NCBI GenBank assembly: GCA_002148405.1
Contig: MUGG01000121.1
Span: 37,401-101,400 of the forward strand
Direction: 5' to 3'
From: Alkalinema sp. CACIAM 70d
GTDB taxonomy: Bacteria; Cyanobacteriota; Cyanobacteriia; Leptolyngbyales; Leptolyngbyaceae
DNA length: 64,000 nucleotides
The notes under the pieces are model-generated. The model was not told the DNA's origin and did not search any database. It saw only the letters and a program-made list of their open reading frames with translations. Within the stretch, counting starts at the first letter, position 1; each line of letters starts with the position of its first letter. The translations under genes and the position numbers were made by a program. Shown in pieces: positions 10,533 through 18,018 of this stretch.

Positions 10533-11183
10533 ATGCCAGAAGCAGATAACGTGGAGTCGTTGATCCAAGTTGCTTGTAGTCATCCACCAGGAAGTCTAGA
10601 ACGACAGCGATATCTCACGAAAGGCATTCGATTGATTTCGTCGCGATTATGGCGAGAATCAGTTCCTTATTATCAAGATGCTTTACAGCAAACTTGGGTT
10701 TTCTTCTGCCAAAACATTTGTGAAGCAGGTACAGGAGAAGCTTATAACCCAAAGCGAGGGAGCGTTGTCACTTGGTTGAACTACTACCTCAAACGACGGC
10801 TCCAAGATGGGTTTACCCAAGCCCAACACCAAAAGATCACAACCGCATCTGCCTACGTCCGAGTAGAACGATCGGGGGGCGAGGGGGAAGTGGTTGATCC
10901 GATCGAACATTTGCCAGCCCCGGACAGCATTCCCCCCATTCTCGAAGCCGTGCAGGCCTGGGCCAGTGCTGATGCAACAGGAGAGTTACGCCAAGTTTGT
11001 ATTGAAGGGCATCCCCAGGTGAATTGCCAGCTCTTAATTTTGCGACGGCTCCCCCCAGAAAGCAGTTGGCAGGAATTGGCGACAGAATTTAAGGTATCGG
11101 TTTCGACGTTGAGTAGTTTCTATCAACGGCAATGTTTGACCCGTTTGCGTAAATTCGGAGCAGCGGAGGGATATATCGATTAG
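10533..11183 (+). CDS. Sigma-70-family-like factor of the DUF1822/CHASE2 cassette
   Basis: A 216-residue protein with the layout of a small sigma-70-type factor. The N-terminal half (about 20-100) has SRLWRESVPYYQDALQQTWVFF and GSVVTWLNYYLKRRLQDG, resembling region 2. The C-terminal part (about 160-210) has SWQELATEFKVSVSTLSSFYQRQCLTRLRKF, a region-4-like helix-turn-helix. This is the family found next to DUF1822 and CHASE2 genes in cyanobacteria, often annotated only as sigma-70 or hypothetical. The three genes lie in the same direction with short gaps (73 and ~60 bp), so they are probably cotranscribed. Whether it really programs RNA polymerase is not shown; no anti-sigma gene is evident. 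Confidence 0.75.
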   Translation: MPEADNVESLIQVACSHPPGSLERQRYLTKGIRLISSRLWRESVPYYQDALQQTWVFFCQNICEAGTGEAYNPKRGSVVTWLNYYLKRRLQDGFTQAQHQKITTASAYVRVERSGGEGEVVDPIEHLPAPDSIPPILEAVQAWASADATGELRQVCIEGHPQVNCQLLILRRLPPESSWQELATEFKVSVSTLSSFYQRQCLTRLRKFGAAEGYID

Positions 11184-11256
11184 CCCATGAGTCTTCATCA
11201 CAGGGAGATGAGGATGATGGGTAGGCAGGCTGTTGAGTGCATAGGAGAAAGCCAAG

Positions 11257-12258
11257 ATGAATGCCCAGTATTTTGAGGAAATTGCCTTACCGATGCCGTT
11301 AACCCAGAGCGCTTTCGCGATCGCCGATCGCTTTGCAGCAGCTCAACCAGCGGGCAGCAAGCGGGATCAAGTCCGCCAAAATACCTTAGCCGTGCAAGTG
11401 GTGGCGGACTATTTGCATTTAATGGGAATTGCGACCGCTGTCTCAGACAGTGATAGCTGGAATGCCGTGACCCAACTCTGTAGCAATGTTGCGGATTTAG
11501 TCATTCCTGGGGTGGGGCGTTTGGAATGTCGGCCTATCACTGATTTTACCGCTGCTTGCTATGTCCCTGCCGATGTTTGGCACGATCGCATTGGCTATGT
11601 CGTTGTTCATCTTGATCTGGATGTCAAACAAGAAGGGTTAATTCTCGGTTTTGTTCCTGCGGTCACCCAAGAAAATTTGCCCTTGAGTCAATTGGGCACG
11701 ATCGATGACCTGTTGACCCATCTGTTTGAATTACGCACCCAAACTCAGGCCAGTTCCACACCAGTCCAGCCACAAGTTGCACAACAGCCAAGACGAACCC
11801 AATTAACGCAATGGTTAGAAGTTCCCTTAGAAGAATTGGATCGATTCATGGAGAGTGGTTGGCAGGCGATCGAACAGTTATTATCCCCCGCACAACTGGC
11901 TCCCGCCTATGCCGTGCGTCATGACCCGCAAGATCCGGATGCCGTCACATTGGTCACTCAAGCGAAACGGTTGGATTGGCAGCGGGGAGACATTCCCGTG
12001 ATTTTCATTGCGGGGGTTGCTGAATTACCGGAAGCCGTGAGGATACGCATCCAAGTTTTCGCGATCGAGCCAACTAGCAATCTCCCCCAGGATTTGCGGC
12101 TGCAAGTCTTGGATGAAACGGGTCATATTTTTCTGGAGACGGTTTCTGGACATCACGATCGGGGATTGCAATTAGTGTTTGAAGGGGAAAAGGGAGAGAG
12201 TTTTACCGTGCAATTGGATTGGCAGGGTGAGACGCTGATTGAACACTTTGAAATCTAG
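11257..12258 (+). CDS. DUF1822 family protein
   Basis: A 333-residue soluble protein of the cyanobacterial DUF1822 family. The N-terminus (FEEIALPMPLTQSAFAIADRF) and the following QVRQNTLAVQVVADYLHLMGI block are characteristic. It has no signal peptide or membrane segment. AGGAG at 11243-11247 is 9 bp before the ATG and fixes the start. Function of the family is unknown. It sits between the sigma-like gene and the CHAT-CHASE2 gene, the usual arrangement, which suggests it links the membrane sensor to the sigma-like factor. The stop codon (12256-12258) is the first base triplet of a ~14-bp tandem array that fills the gap to the next gene. Confidence 0.85.
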   Translation: MNAQYFEEIALPMPLTQSAFAIADRFAAAQPAGSKRDQVRQNTLAVQVVADYLHLMGIATAVSDSDSWNAVTQLCSNVADLVIPGVGRLECRPITDFTAACYVPADVWHDRIGYVVVHLDLDVKQEGLILGFVPAVTQENLPLSQLGTIDDLLTHLFELRTQTQASSTPVQPQVAQQPRRTQLTQWLEVPLEELDRFMESGWQAIEQLLSPAQLAPAYAVRHDPQDPDAVTLVTQAKRLDWQRGDIPVIFIAGVAELPEAVRIRIQVFAIEPTSNLPQDLRLQVLDETGHIFLETVSGHHDRGLQLVFEGEKGESFTVQLDWQGETLIEHFEI

Positions 12259-12296
12259 CGGTTGAAAACTAGCGGTTGAAAGTAGCGGTTGAAAAC
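12256..12296 (+). repeat. ~14-bp tandem array over a stop codon (3 units)
   Basis: TAGCGGTTGAAA with 1-2 extra bases is repeated at 12256, 12270 and 12283. The first unit starts with the DUF1822 stop codon. The array fills the leader of the CHAT-CHASE2 gene and also offers in-frame TTG codons, which explains an apparent longer frame for that gene. Confidence 0.85.
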
Positions 12297-12317
12297 TTTG
12301 AAATCATTGGAACGCTC

Positions 12318-14858
12318 ATGGTCGCCTTGGTTGTCCTAAAGTTTACAGAAGGCAGTTGGGAACAGGGGTTTCCAGTGGTGTTGCAGATCGCTGAGGTAGG
12401 ACAGGCAATCACTACAGAAATGGCCGGAAAACTTCCCGCGAATCCCCATTTGCCGCAACTTTATGGGCAATGGCAAGCGGCCTATCAAGCCCTCGTGCAT
12501 ACCCCACGGCTTTCCGCCAAGCTTGGACAAACTACGAAAATTCCGAGTACTTCAGGCTTGCAGCAGCTAGCCCAACAACTCCAAGCCGAATTTCAACAAT
12601 GGTTAACCGCAGAGTCTTTTCGGGGAATTCGGGAAACCTGGTTGGAAAAATTGGCCAGCGATCAAGCCGTTCGGGTGGTTTTGCAAACCGCTGATTCGAT
12701 CGTTCAAGGTCTCCCTTGGCATCTGTGGGATATTGTGCAACGGTATGGTCAAGCGGAAATTGCACTGAGTCGGCCCTCTTTCGATCGGATTGCTCCAATC
12801 GTCAAACGATCGAATAAAGTTCGTATTTTAGTCATTATTGGTAACAGTGAAGGGATTGATACAACCACTGACGTAGAGCTACTCAGACAACTCCCACAGG
12901 TTGAGTTAGAAGTGCTACAAGAGCCGTCCCGGAGTCAGTTAAGTGATGTGTTGTGGGAACAGACTTGGGATATTTTATTTTTTGCGGGACACAGTTCGAG
13001 CCAGCCCGATCGCGCTAAGGGACGTTTAGCCATTAACGCGCAGGATCATTTAAGCCTGAGTGAATTGAAATATGCCTTAGAACGCGCACTCAAAGCCGGA
13101 TTAGAGCTTGCCATTTTCAATTCCTGTGATGGGTTAGGTTTGGCGCAGGAATTAGCCACCCTCAAAATTCCAGAATTGATTGTGATGCGGGAGATGGTAC
13201 CCGATCGAGTAGCCCAGAAATTTTTGCAATATTTTCTCAGCCATTTTTCCCAAGGGGATTCACTCAGTGTATCGGTGCGACAGGCAAGGCAGCGTTTACA
13301 GGCATTAGAAGACGAAGCGCCCTGTGCGACCTGGCTACCCGTTTTATTTCAAAATCCCGCCCACATCCCACCCACTTGGCAGAGTCTGTGTCAGGGCAAA
13401 GTAGACACTGCGGATCTAGTGCTAGAGCCTCAAATTTCCCCAATTTCCCCGATTCCACCAATTCCAGCAGCAGTCCCGCCCAACGCTCATCGAGTTTCCC
13501 AAATTCTTAGGTGTACGGGATTGGGTTTCCTATCGGGGTGTGTAATGCTGGCCTTACGGAGTTTGGGCGCATTGCAAGACTGGGAGTTACAAACCTTGGA
13601 TAGGATGATGCGAATGCGACCGGCGGAACCCACGGATAGCCGTATTTTGTTAGTCACAATCGATGAAACAGATATTCAAGAGCAACCCGATCGGGGCCAA
13701 GGTTCGCTGTCCGATACGGCATTAAATCAACTATTGCAACGGCTAACCTCCTACCAACCCAGAGCGATCGGGCTAGATTTGTATCGCGATTTTCCCACGA
13801 ATGTCCAGCCGCTACCCAAGCAACAATCACAACCCAAGCAACAATCACAACCCAAGCAACAATCACAACCCAAGCAACAATCACAACCTAAACAACAATT
13901 ACAATCTAAGCAACAATCACAACCTAAGCAGCAATCACAAGCTAAACAACAATTCCAGCTCAAGCAGCAACTGCAACAATTAGATCATCTCATCACCCTC
14001 TGTAAGCATAGTGACGCTGAAGGAAAGCAAGCAGGCATTGCAGCTTCACCGGATGTGCCGATCGAACGAGTTGGCTTTAGTGATTTCATTAGTGATCGGG
14101 ATGGCGTTTTACGACGGCAATTGATGTTCATGAATCCTGACCCAGCGTCCCCTTGTTTAGCGACCTATGGGTTTGGGACACGCTTGGCGATCGAGTATTT
14201 ATTTTCAGAAGGCCATGAAGCTGAATTTACCCCCGATGGTGAGCTGCAATTTGGCAAAACGTTGATTCCGACCATTCGCCGTCCGATGGGGGGCTACCAA
14301 ACGATCGACGATCGGGGTGGCCAAATCTTATTAAATTATCGCAGTGGGAATCGACCGTTTCAGCAAGTTAGTTTGATGCAAGTTTTGCGGGGCCAAGTTG
14401 CGCCAGAGTTAGTTAAAGATCGCGTAATTTTGATTGGTACGATTGCCACCAGCGCTGGGGATTATTGGATGACACCGCTGGGACGATCGACGGATGCACA
14501 GGTACAAGGCGTCGTGATTCAAGCCCACATGACGAGTCAACTTCTGAATCATGTGCTCGATCGGCGGCCTTTTATTCGCAGTTGGTCAAGTGGGTACGAA
14601 ATTGCTTGGATACTGGGTTGGACAGTGGTGGGAAGTAGTTTGATTTCCTTCGTGCAATACCGTTGGCTCAAGCATTCTATTTGGGGGACGATCGCGATTT
14701 TTGGAGTGTTTTGGGGGGGATTCTTGTTCGGGGGATATGCTTTGCTGCTGCGGGGCCTGTGGATTCCTGTCGTGCCACCCATCGCAGGAATCGGGCTGGC
14801 TACGTTGATCCTGGTAGTCAGCCCGAAACATTTGGGTAATTATGAAAGTAACCGCTAA
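12318..14858 (+). CDS. CHAT (caspase-like)-CHASE2 membrane protein
   Basis: An 846-residue protein. The N-terminal ~360 residues form a CHAT domain (caspase/HetF-type): the catalytic pair is visible as His225 in FFAGHSS and Cys270 in FNSCDGLGLA. A membrane segment at ~397-415 precedes a CHASE2 sensor domain (RPAEPTDSRILLVTIDETD, then GLDLYRDFP; later DRVILIGTIATSAGDYWMTPLG). Three membrane helices at ~757-835 end the protein, with no kinase or cyclase output attached. A Lys-Gln-rich 6-residue repeat interrupts CHASE2 at about 500-553. The ATG at 12318 is chosen over an upstream TTG (12276) because MVALVVLKF matches the family start. Predicted topology puts CHAT in the cytoplasm and CHASE2 outside. 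A sensor-controlled protease is inferred; substrates are unknown. Confidence 0.88.
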   Translation: MVALVVLKFTEGSWEQGFPVVLQIAEVGQAITTEMAGKLPANPHLPQLYGQWQAAYQALVHTPRLSAKLGQTTKIPSTSGLQQLAQQLQAEFQQWLTAESFRGIRETWLEKLASDQAVRVVLQTADSIVQGLPWHLWDIVQRYGQAEIALSRPSFDRIAPIVKRSNKVRILVIIGNSEGIDTTTDVELLRQLPQVELEVLQEPSRSQLSDVLWEQTWDILFFAGHSSSQPDRAKGRLAINAQDHLSLSELKYALERALKAGLELAIFNSCDGLGLAQELATLKIPELIVMREMVPDRVAQKFLQYFLSHFSQGDSLSVSVRQARQRLQALEDEAPCATWLPVLFQNPAHIPPTWQSLCQGKVDTADLVLEPQISPISPIPPIPAAVPPNAHRVSQILRCTGLGFLSGCVMLALRSLGALQDWELQTLDRMMRMRPAEPTDSRILLVTIDETDIQEQPDRGQGSLSDTALNQLLQRLTSYQPRAIGLDLYRDFPTNVQPLPKQQSQPKQQSQPKQQSQPKQQSQPKQQLQSKQQSQPKQQSQAKQQFQLKQQLQQLDHLITLCKHSDAEGKQAGIAASPDVPIERVGFSDFISDRDGVLRRQLMFMNPDPASPCLATYGFGTRLAIEYLFSEGHEAEFTPDGELQFGKTLIPTIRRPMGGYQTIDDRGGQILLNYRSGNRPFQQVSLMQVLRGQVAPELVKDRVILIGTIATSAGDYWMTPLGRSTDAQVQGVVIQAHMTSQLLNHVLDRRPFIRSWSSGYEIAWILGWTVVGSSLISFVQYRWLKHSIWGTIAIFGVFWGGFLFGGYALLLRGLWIPVVPPIAGIGLATLILVVSPKHLGNYESNR
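13815..13976 (+). repeat. 18-bp in-frame tandem repeat array (9 units) inside CHASE2
   Basis: Nine head-to-tail 18-bp units of consensus CCCAAGCAACAATCACAA. Units 1-4 are identical and units 5-9 have diverged. They encode PKQQSQ-type hexapeptides inside the predicted extracytoplasmic sensor domain. The perfect first four units point to recent expansion. Confidence 0.95.
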
Positions 14859-15110
14859 AAGTCATCATTTTGAATGAGAGTACTTGATTAGGATTTGATT
14901 AGGGTTTGATTACTGCTTGCTGAATGTCGCGATCGAGCCGCAATGGATGACACGTTTATGCTTCAAGTCTTAGCCGCCGCATTGCCCGACTCGGGCGAAG
15001 ACTCAAACCCTAGTTGTAGATAGCGTTTAAGATGCGCTTACCCTGCATTTCTCGCTCACCTTTTTATCGGCTCAAATGGATTAAAAGGACACTGGAAAGA
15101 GGTTAAATTC
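14859..15110. other. Intergenic spacer, no gene seen
   Basis: About 250 bp between the CHAT-CHASE2 gene and the small gene at 15111. It contains a GCCCG-ACT-CGGGC hairpin at 14984-14996 and otherwise no recognisable gene or signal. Confidence 0.4.
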
Positions 15111-15332
15111 ATGAATGCTCAACCACTTCCTTACAGTAAAGAAGCATTTGCTCAACGAGGTAATGAGATTTATGAATCTCAGGTGCGTCCCCAAGTTGAG
15201 GAAGGTAATTTTGGTAAGATTGTCGCTATCGATATTGAGACAGGAGCCTTTGAACTTGCTAAAGATACAATAACTGCTAAAGATACAATAACTGCTTCGG
15301 ATAGGCTACTTGAACGGTATCCATTGGGATGA
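15111..15332 (+). pseudogene. Truncated paralogue of the small protein encoded at 36793-37062
   Basis: A 73-residue frame with a good AAAGAGG ribosome site. Its body (RGNEIYESQVRPQVEEGNFGKIVAIDIETGAF, later SDRLLER) matches the 89-residue protein encoded at 36793-37062, but the last ~20 residues (the AQIWFVRVGHRAVHR part) are missing: the frame stops right after LLERYPLG. An 18-bp unit (GCTAAAGATACAATAACT) is duplicated in frame at 15258-15293, giving KDTITAKDTITA. Another frame stays open after the stop (15333-15414) without resembling the paralogue's end, so replacement or rearrangement of the 3' end is as likely as a simple frameshift. No aspartic protease partner follows here, unlike the other copy. 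It may be a decayed copy or a short functional variant. Confidence 0.6.
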
Positions 15333-15497
15333 GTTTACTTATGGCTATCGAGTGCAGTTTGATGAGATCAAAGGCGGCTCGGTTACAATCCAATCCTTGA
15401 GTGATTTCAATTGATCATATTGATCATTAACCGATCGCTGGTGAACTAGATCATTACGCTAGTGCATCTAGTTAACGCTCTAGCATGATGTGTGGGC

Positions 15498-15530
15498 GTG
15501 TGTTCGATCGTGGATGTCGATCGAACACAC
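15498..15530. terminator. 13-bp perfect inverted repeat between convergent genes
   Basis: GTGTGTTCGATCG (15498-15510), 7-bp loop, and its exact complement (15518-15530). It lies between the plus-strand remnant and the convergent nitroreductase gene, 14 bp past the nitroreductase stop. No T run on either side; a bidirectional terminator or RNA-end stabiliser is likely. Confidence 0.6.
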
Positions 15531-15544
15531 GATCAATGGATTAA

Positions 15545-16195
15545 TTAGTTAATGTACTCCACCACCTCTTCCGTCACAAACCGTACCTTCGGCCTCTCCG
15601 CATACTTATCATCCGCAGCCCGATAGCCCGCCGGACAGACCACCACCGCAGAATAGCCCTTCTCCGGTAGGCCCAGCACCTCATCATACTTCGCAGGCAC
15701 AAAGCCCTCGATCGGACAAGTATCAATCCCCAACATCGCCGCCGTCGTCATATACTGCCCCAGCGCAATATAGACCTGCTTCGCCGACCAAGTATCGACA
15801 TCAATATTGCCCATAAAACCCTTCACCATCTTGCCAAAGCCCTCCAGTGCTTCCACCGTCGTGCCCTGCACCTCCGCCATGCGTTGGATATAGCGATCGA
15901 CATCTGCGCCGTTTAAATCTTTTTTGATCGCCAGCACCACTAAATAGGATGCATCCACCACCTGCGCCTGGTTCCAAGTATGGGGCAAAAGCTGCGCCCG
16001 CAAATCCGGATTGCGCACCACAAAAAACTTCCAAGGCTGCAAGCCAAAGGAAGACGGAGCCAGTACCAAACTTTGCTCCAGCGCGTGCCACACCTCATCC
16101 GGAATTTGCTGGCTAGCATCGAACTTCTTCACCGCATAGCGCCATTGCAATTGCTGGAGCGCGGTCTCAGGAGAAAGAGCAGCAGAATTAGACAT
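15545..16195 (-). CDS. NAD(P)H-dependent nitroreductase family oxidoreductase
   Basis: A 216-residue flavoprotein of the nitroreductase (NfsB/NfnB-like) family. Signatures are RYAVKKFD near the N-terminus (FMN phosphate-binding Arg), SSFGLQPWKFFVV near 50 (FMN contact), the AKQVYIALGQYMTTAAMLGIDTCPIEGF helix, and KYDEVLGLPEKGYSAVVVCPAGYR near the end. These enzymes reduce nitroaromatics, quinones or enals with NAD(P)H and FMN; the natural substrate is not evident. It is a single gene, with the methyltransferase gene starting ~70 bp upstream in the same direction. Confidence 0.92.
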   Translation of the reverse strand: MSNSAALSPETALQQLQWRYAVKKFDASQQIPDEVWHALEQSLVLAPSSFGLQPWKFFVVRNPDLRAQLLPHTWNQAQVVDASYLVVLAIKKDLNGADVDRYIQRMAEVQGTTVEALEGFGKMVKGFMGNIDVDTWSAKQVYIALGQYMTTAAMLGIDTCPIEGFVPAKYDEVLGLPEKGYSAVVVCPAGYRAADDKYAERPKVRFVTEEVVEYIN

Positions 16196-16266
16196 GGGAC
16201 ATCCCTAGGGTTCATACAATTTTACCCAACAGGATAGCGCGTTCTGCGAAAGACGGGGATCTGCCA

Positions 16267-17463
16267 TCAGGAATGGGTTGCAGTCAACAGCACAATCTGC
16301 TGCTGCTGCAAGGCCCGTACCCGATCGAGGCCCAACTCCACCTCCGTCAAAATGTCTGCAACCGTCCGAGTGGTATTACCATCTGCCGCCTTTAGGAACT
16401 TAAACTCCGCATCACTTAGATTAACCACTTGGTAATCATAGGTGAAAATGCAGGGGCTTTCCCACCCCTCCATACAGGGACTCCGTTCCGGAATCGCTTG
16501 TAACAACGCTACATCTGAACTCCAATCCGTTTTGGTAAACGGTGGCTTCGCCAAGAAAAACTCATAATGGGTAAAGGAACTGGGATCGAGAATCTCCGCT
16601 AGGCGATAGCGATCGCGCTGACTCATTTGAGCCGCCCGTTCCTGCAATTCCGGCGACTGACCAATTAAACGATCGAGGTTCCACACTGCCGGATTAGAAA
16701 AGCTGACAAACTCCAACCCCGAAGCATCAATCAGGTCAAACAATGTATGCACGTTGTAATCAATTTCCTGGGGATGCACATACATATCGGCAAAGCATTC
16801 ATCCCGATTATTTTCCATCGCCCAGCGTTCCTTTTCCCGTTGCCGTAAGCGATTATTCTCAGGCAGCGATGCGAAAATTTGCCGACCGACCTGTACCCCG
16901 TCGCGATAGTCGCCGCGCTTGTCTCCTTGCAGCAGCCCGATCGCCTCTTGCATCAACTTAATTTCCCATCGGCCCAGTTCCCCATAGACAAATATGTGAA
17001 ACAGACCACCCGGCGCTAACTTCTCCGCCAATGCCTTAATCCCCCGTACCGGATCCGGCGTATGGTGTAGCACTCCCACACAGTTGATTAGGTCAAACTG
17101 CCCCGGCAACTGATCAACATCAAACAAACTCAAATGGTGAAACGTCGCCCGATCGCCCACACTACGGCGGCAGCGCTCCTTCGCAACTTCCAAGGCCCCC
17201 GCACTCAGATCAATGCCCGTCACCTCAGCCTGAGGATTCAGGTAAACCAAATATTCCGTGCCGCAGCCCGTGCCACAGCCCGCATCCAAAATCCGAATAT
17301 CCTGGCGATCGGGTTGCCGTCCGGTGCAAAAGTGATAGGCCGCCCGCCAATTCCAGCGCCAGTTGTAGCCGATCGGGGGCTCATCCAGCAGTGGCTCCGG
17401 TGGAAAGGGATAGGTATTATAAAGATTTGCTACAGCAGTACTAATCGCCTGATGGTCGGTCAT
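16267..17463 (-). CDS. Class I SAM-dependent methyltransferase (cyanobacterial family)
   Basis: A 398-residue protein with a SAM-binding Rossmann domain in its N-terminal half: motif I is ILDAGCGTGCGTEYL (~60), then VTGIDLSAGALEVAKER, a post-I FDLINCVGVLHHTPDP block and LAPGGLFHIFVYGELGRWE. The C-terminal ~150 residues have no obvious domain. The first 25 residues (ISTAVANLYNTYPFPPEP) are typical of a conserved cyanobacterial methyltransferase family of unknown substrate. The frame opens at a TTG at 17481; the ATG at 17463 is preferred. It lies ~70 bp upstream of the nitroreductase gene on the same strand, so they may share a transcript. Confidence 0.85.
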   Translation of the reverse strand: MTDHQAISTAVANLYNTYPFPPEPLLDEPPIGYNWRWNWRAAYHFCTGRQPDRQDIRILDAGCGTGCGTEYLVYLNPQAEVTGIDLSAGALEVAKERCRRSVGDRATFHHLSLFDVDQLPGQFDLINCVGVLHHTPDPVRGIKALAEKLAPGGLFHIFVYGELGRWEIKLMQEAIGLLQGDKRGDYRDGVQVGRQIFASLPENNRLRQREKERWAMENNRDECFADMYVHPQEIDYNVHTLFDLIDASGLEFVSFSNPAVWNLDRLIGQSPELQERAAQMSQRDRYRLAEILDPSSFTHYEFFLAKPPFTKTDWSSDVALLQAIPERSPCMEGWESPCIFTYDYQVVNLSDAEFKFLKAADGNTTRTVADILTEVELGLDRVRALQQQQIVLLTATHS

Positions 17464-17619
17464 TGGAGGTTGGAATTGCAATAATAACGAAAAAATTGAC
17501 GTGACTCGCGCGATCGAGCCATCACCACTATCTCACAGAGTTAACCCCCTAACCCATAGACTCCATCTCTTCAGGCTGATCTCCGCCAGCCAACCTGCTA
17601 GCTAAATCCACTCAACTTC

Positions 17620-18018
17620 TTAATCCTTCCAAGCCAACGCTTGGGCAATTTGTTGTGCCAGTTGCATGGCCTTAAACGGTTTCGTAATCACCGCCGCAAT
17701 TCCCAAGGTCGAAAAATTCTCCATCCCCGGCAGCTGCGTTTTTGCCGTCATCAGAATCACGGGAATCGATCGGGTCTGGGGATTGCCATAGAGCTGTTGC
17801 AATGTCGATAGCCCATCCACCTCTGGCATCATCACATCCAACAAAATCGCATCGGGCTGTAACTGCTGGGCCTGGGCAATGCCTTCCGCCCCTGAACTGG
17901 CGGTGGTGACTTGCCACCCTGCCACTGTTTGCAACGCTAACCGCGCCACGGCTTGGATATCCATTTCATCATCAATGATCAGAATATGTCTGGGCGGTTG
18001 GGGGCCGGAAGCAGTCAT
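17620..18018 (-). CDS. Single-domain response regulator
   Basis: A 132-residue receiver-only protein with IIDDE, acceptor Asp in ILLDVMMPEVDGL (~60), LMTAK and ITKPFKA. There is no output domain. Its ATG overlaps the stop of the upstream kinase gene (4-bp ATGA overlap), so it is translationally coupled to that kinase and is its most likely phosphorylation target, acting as a CheY-like shuttle or phosphate sink. Confidence 0.92.
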   Translation of the reverse strand: MTASGPQPPRHILIIDDEMDIQAVARLALQTVAGWQVTTASSGAEGIAQAQQLQPDAILLDVMMPEVDGLSTLQQLYGNPQTRSIPVILMTAKTQLPGMENFSTLGIAAVITKPFKAMQLAQQIAQALAWKD

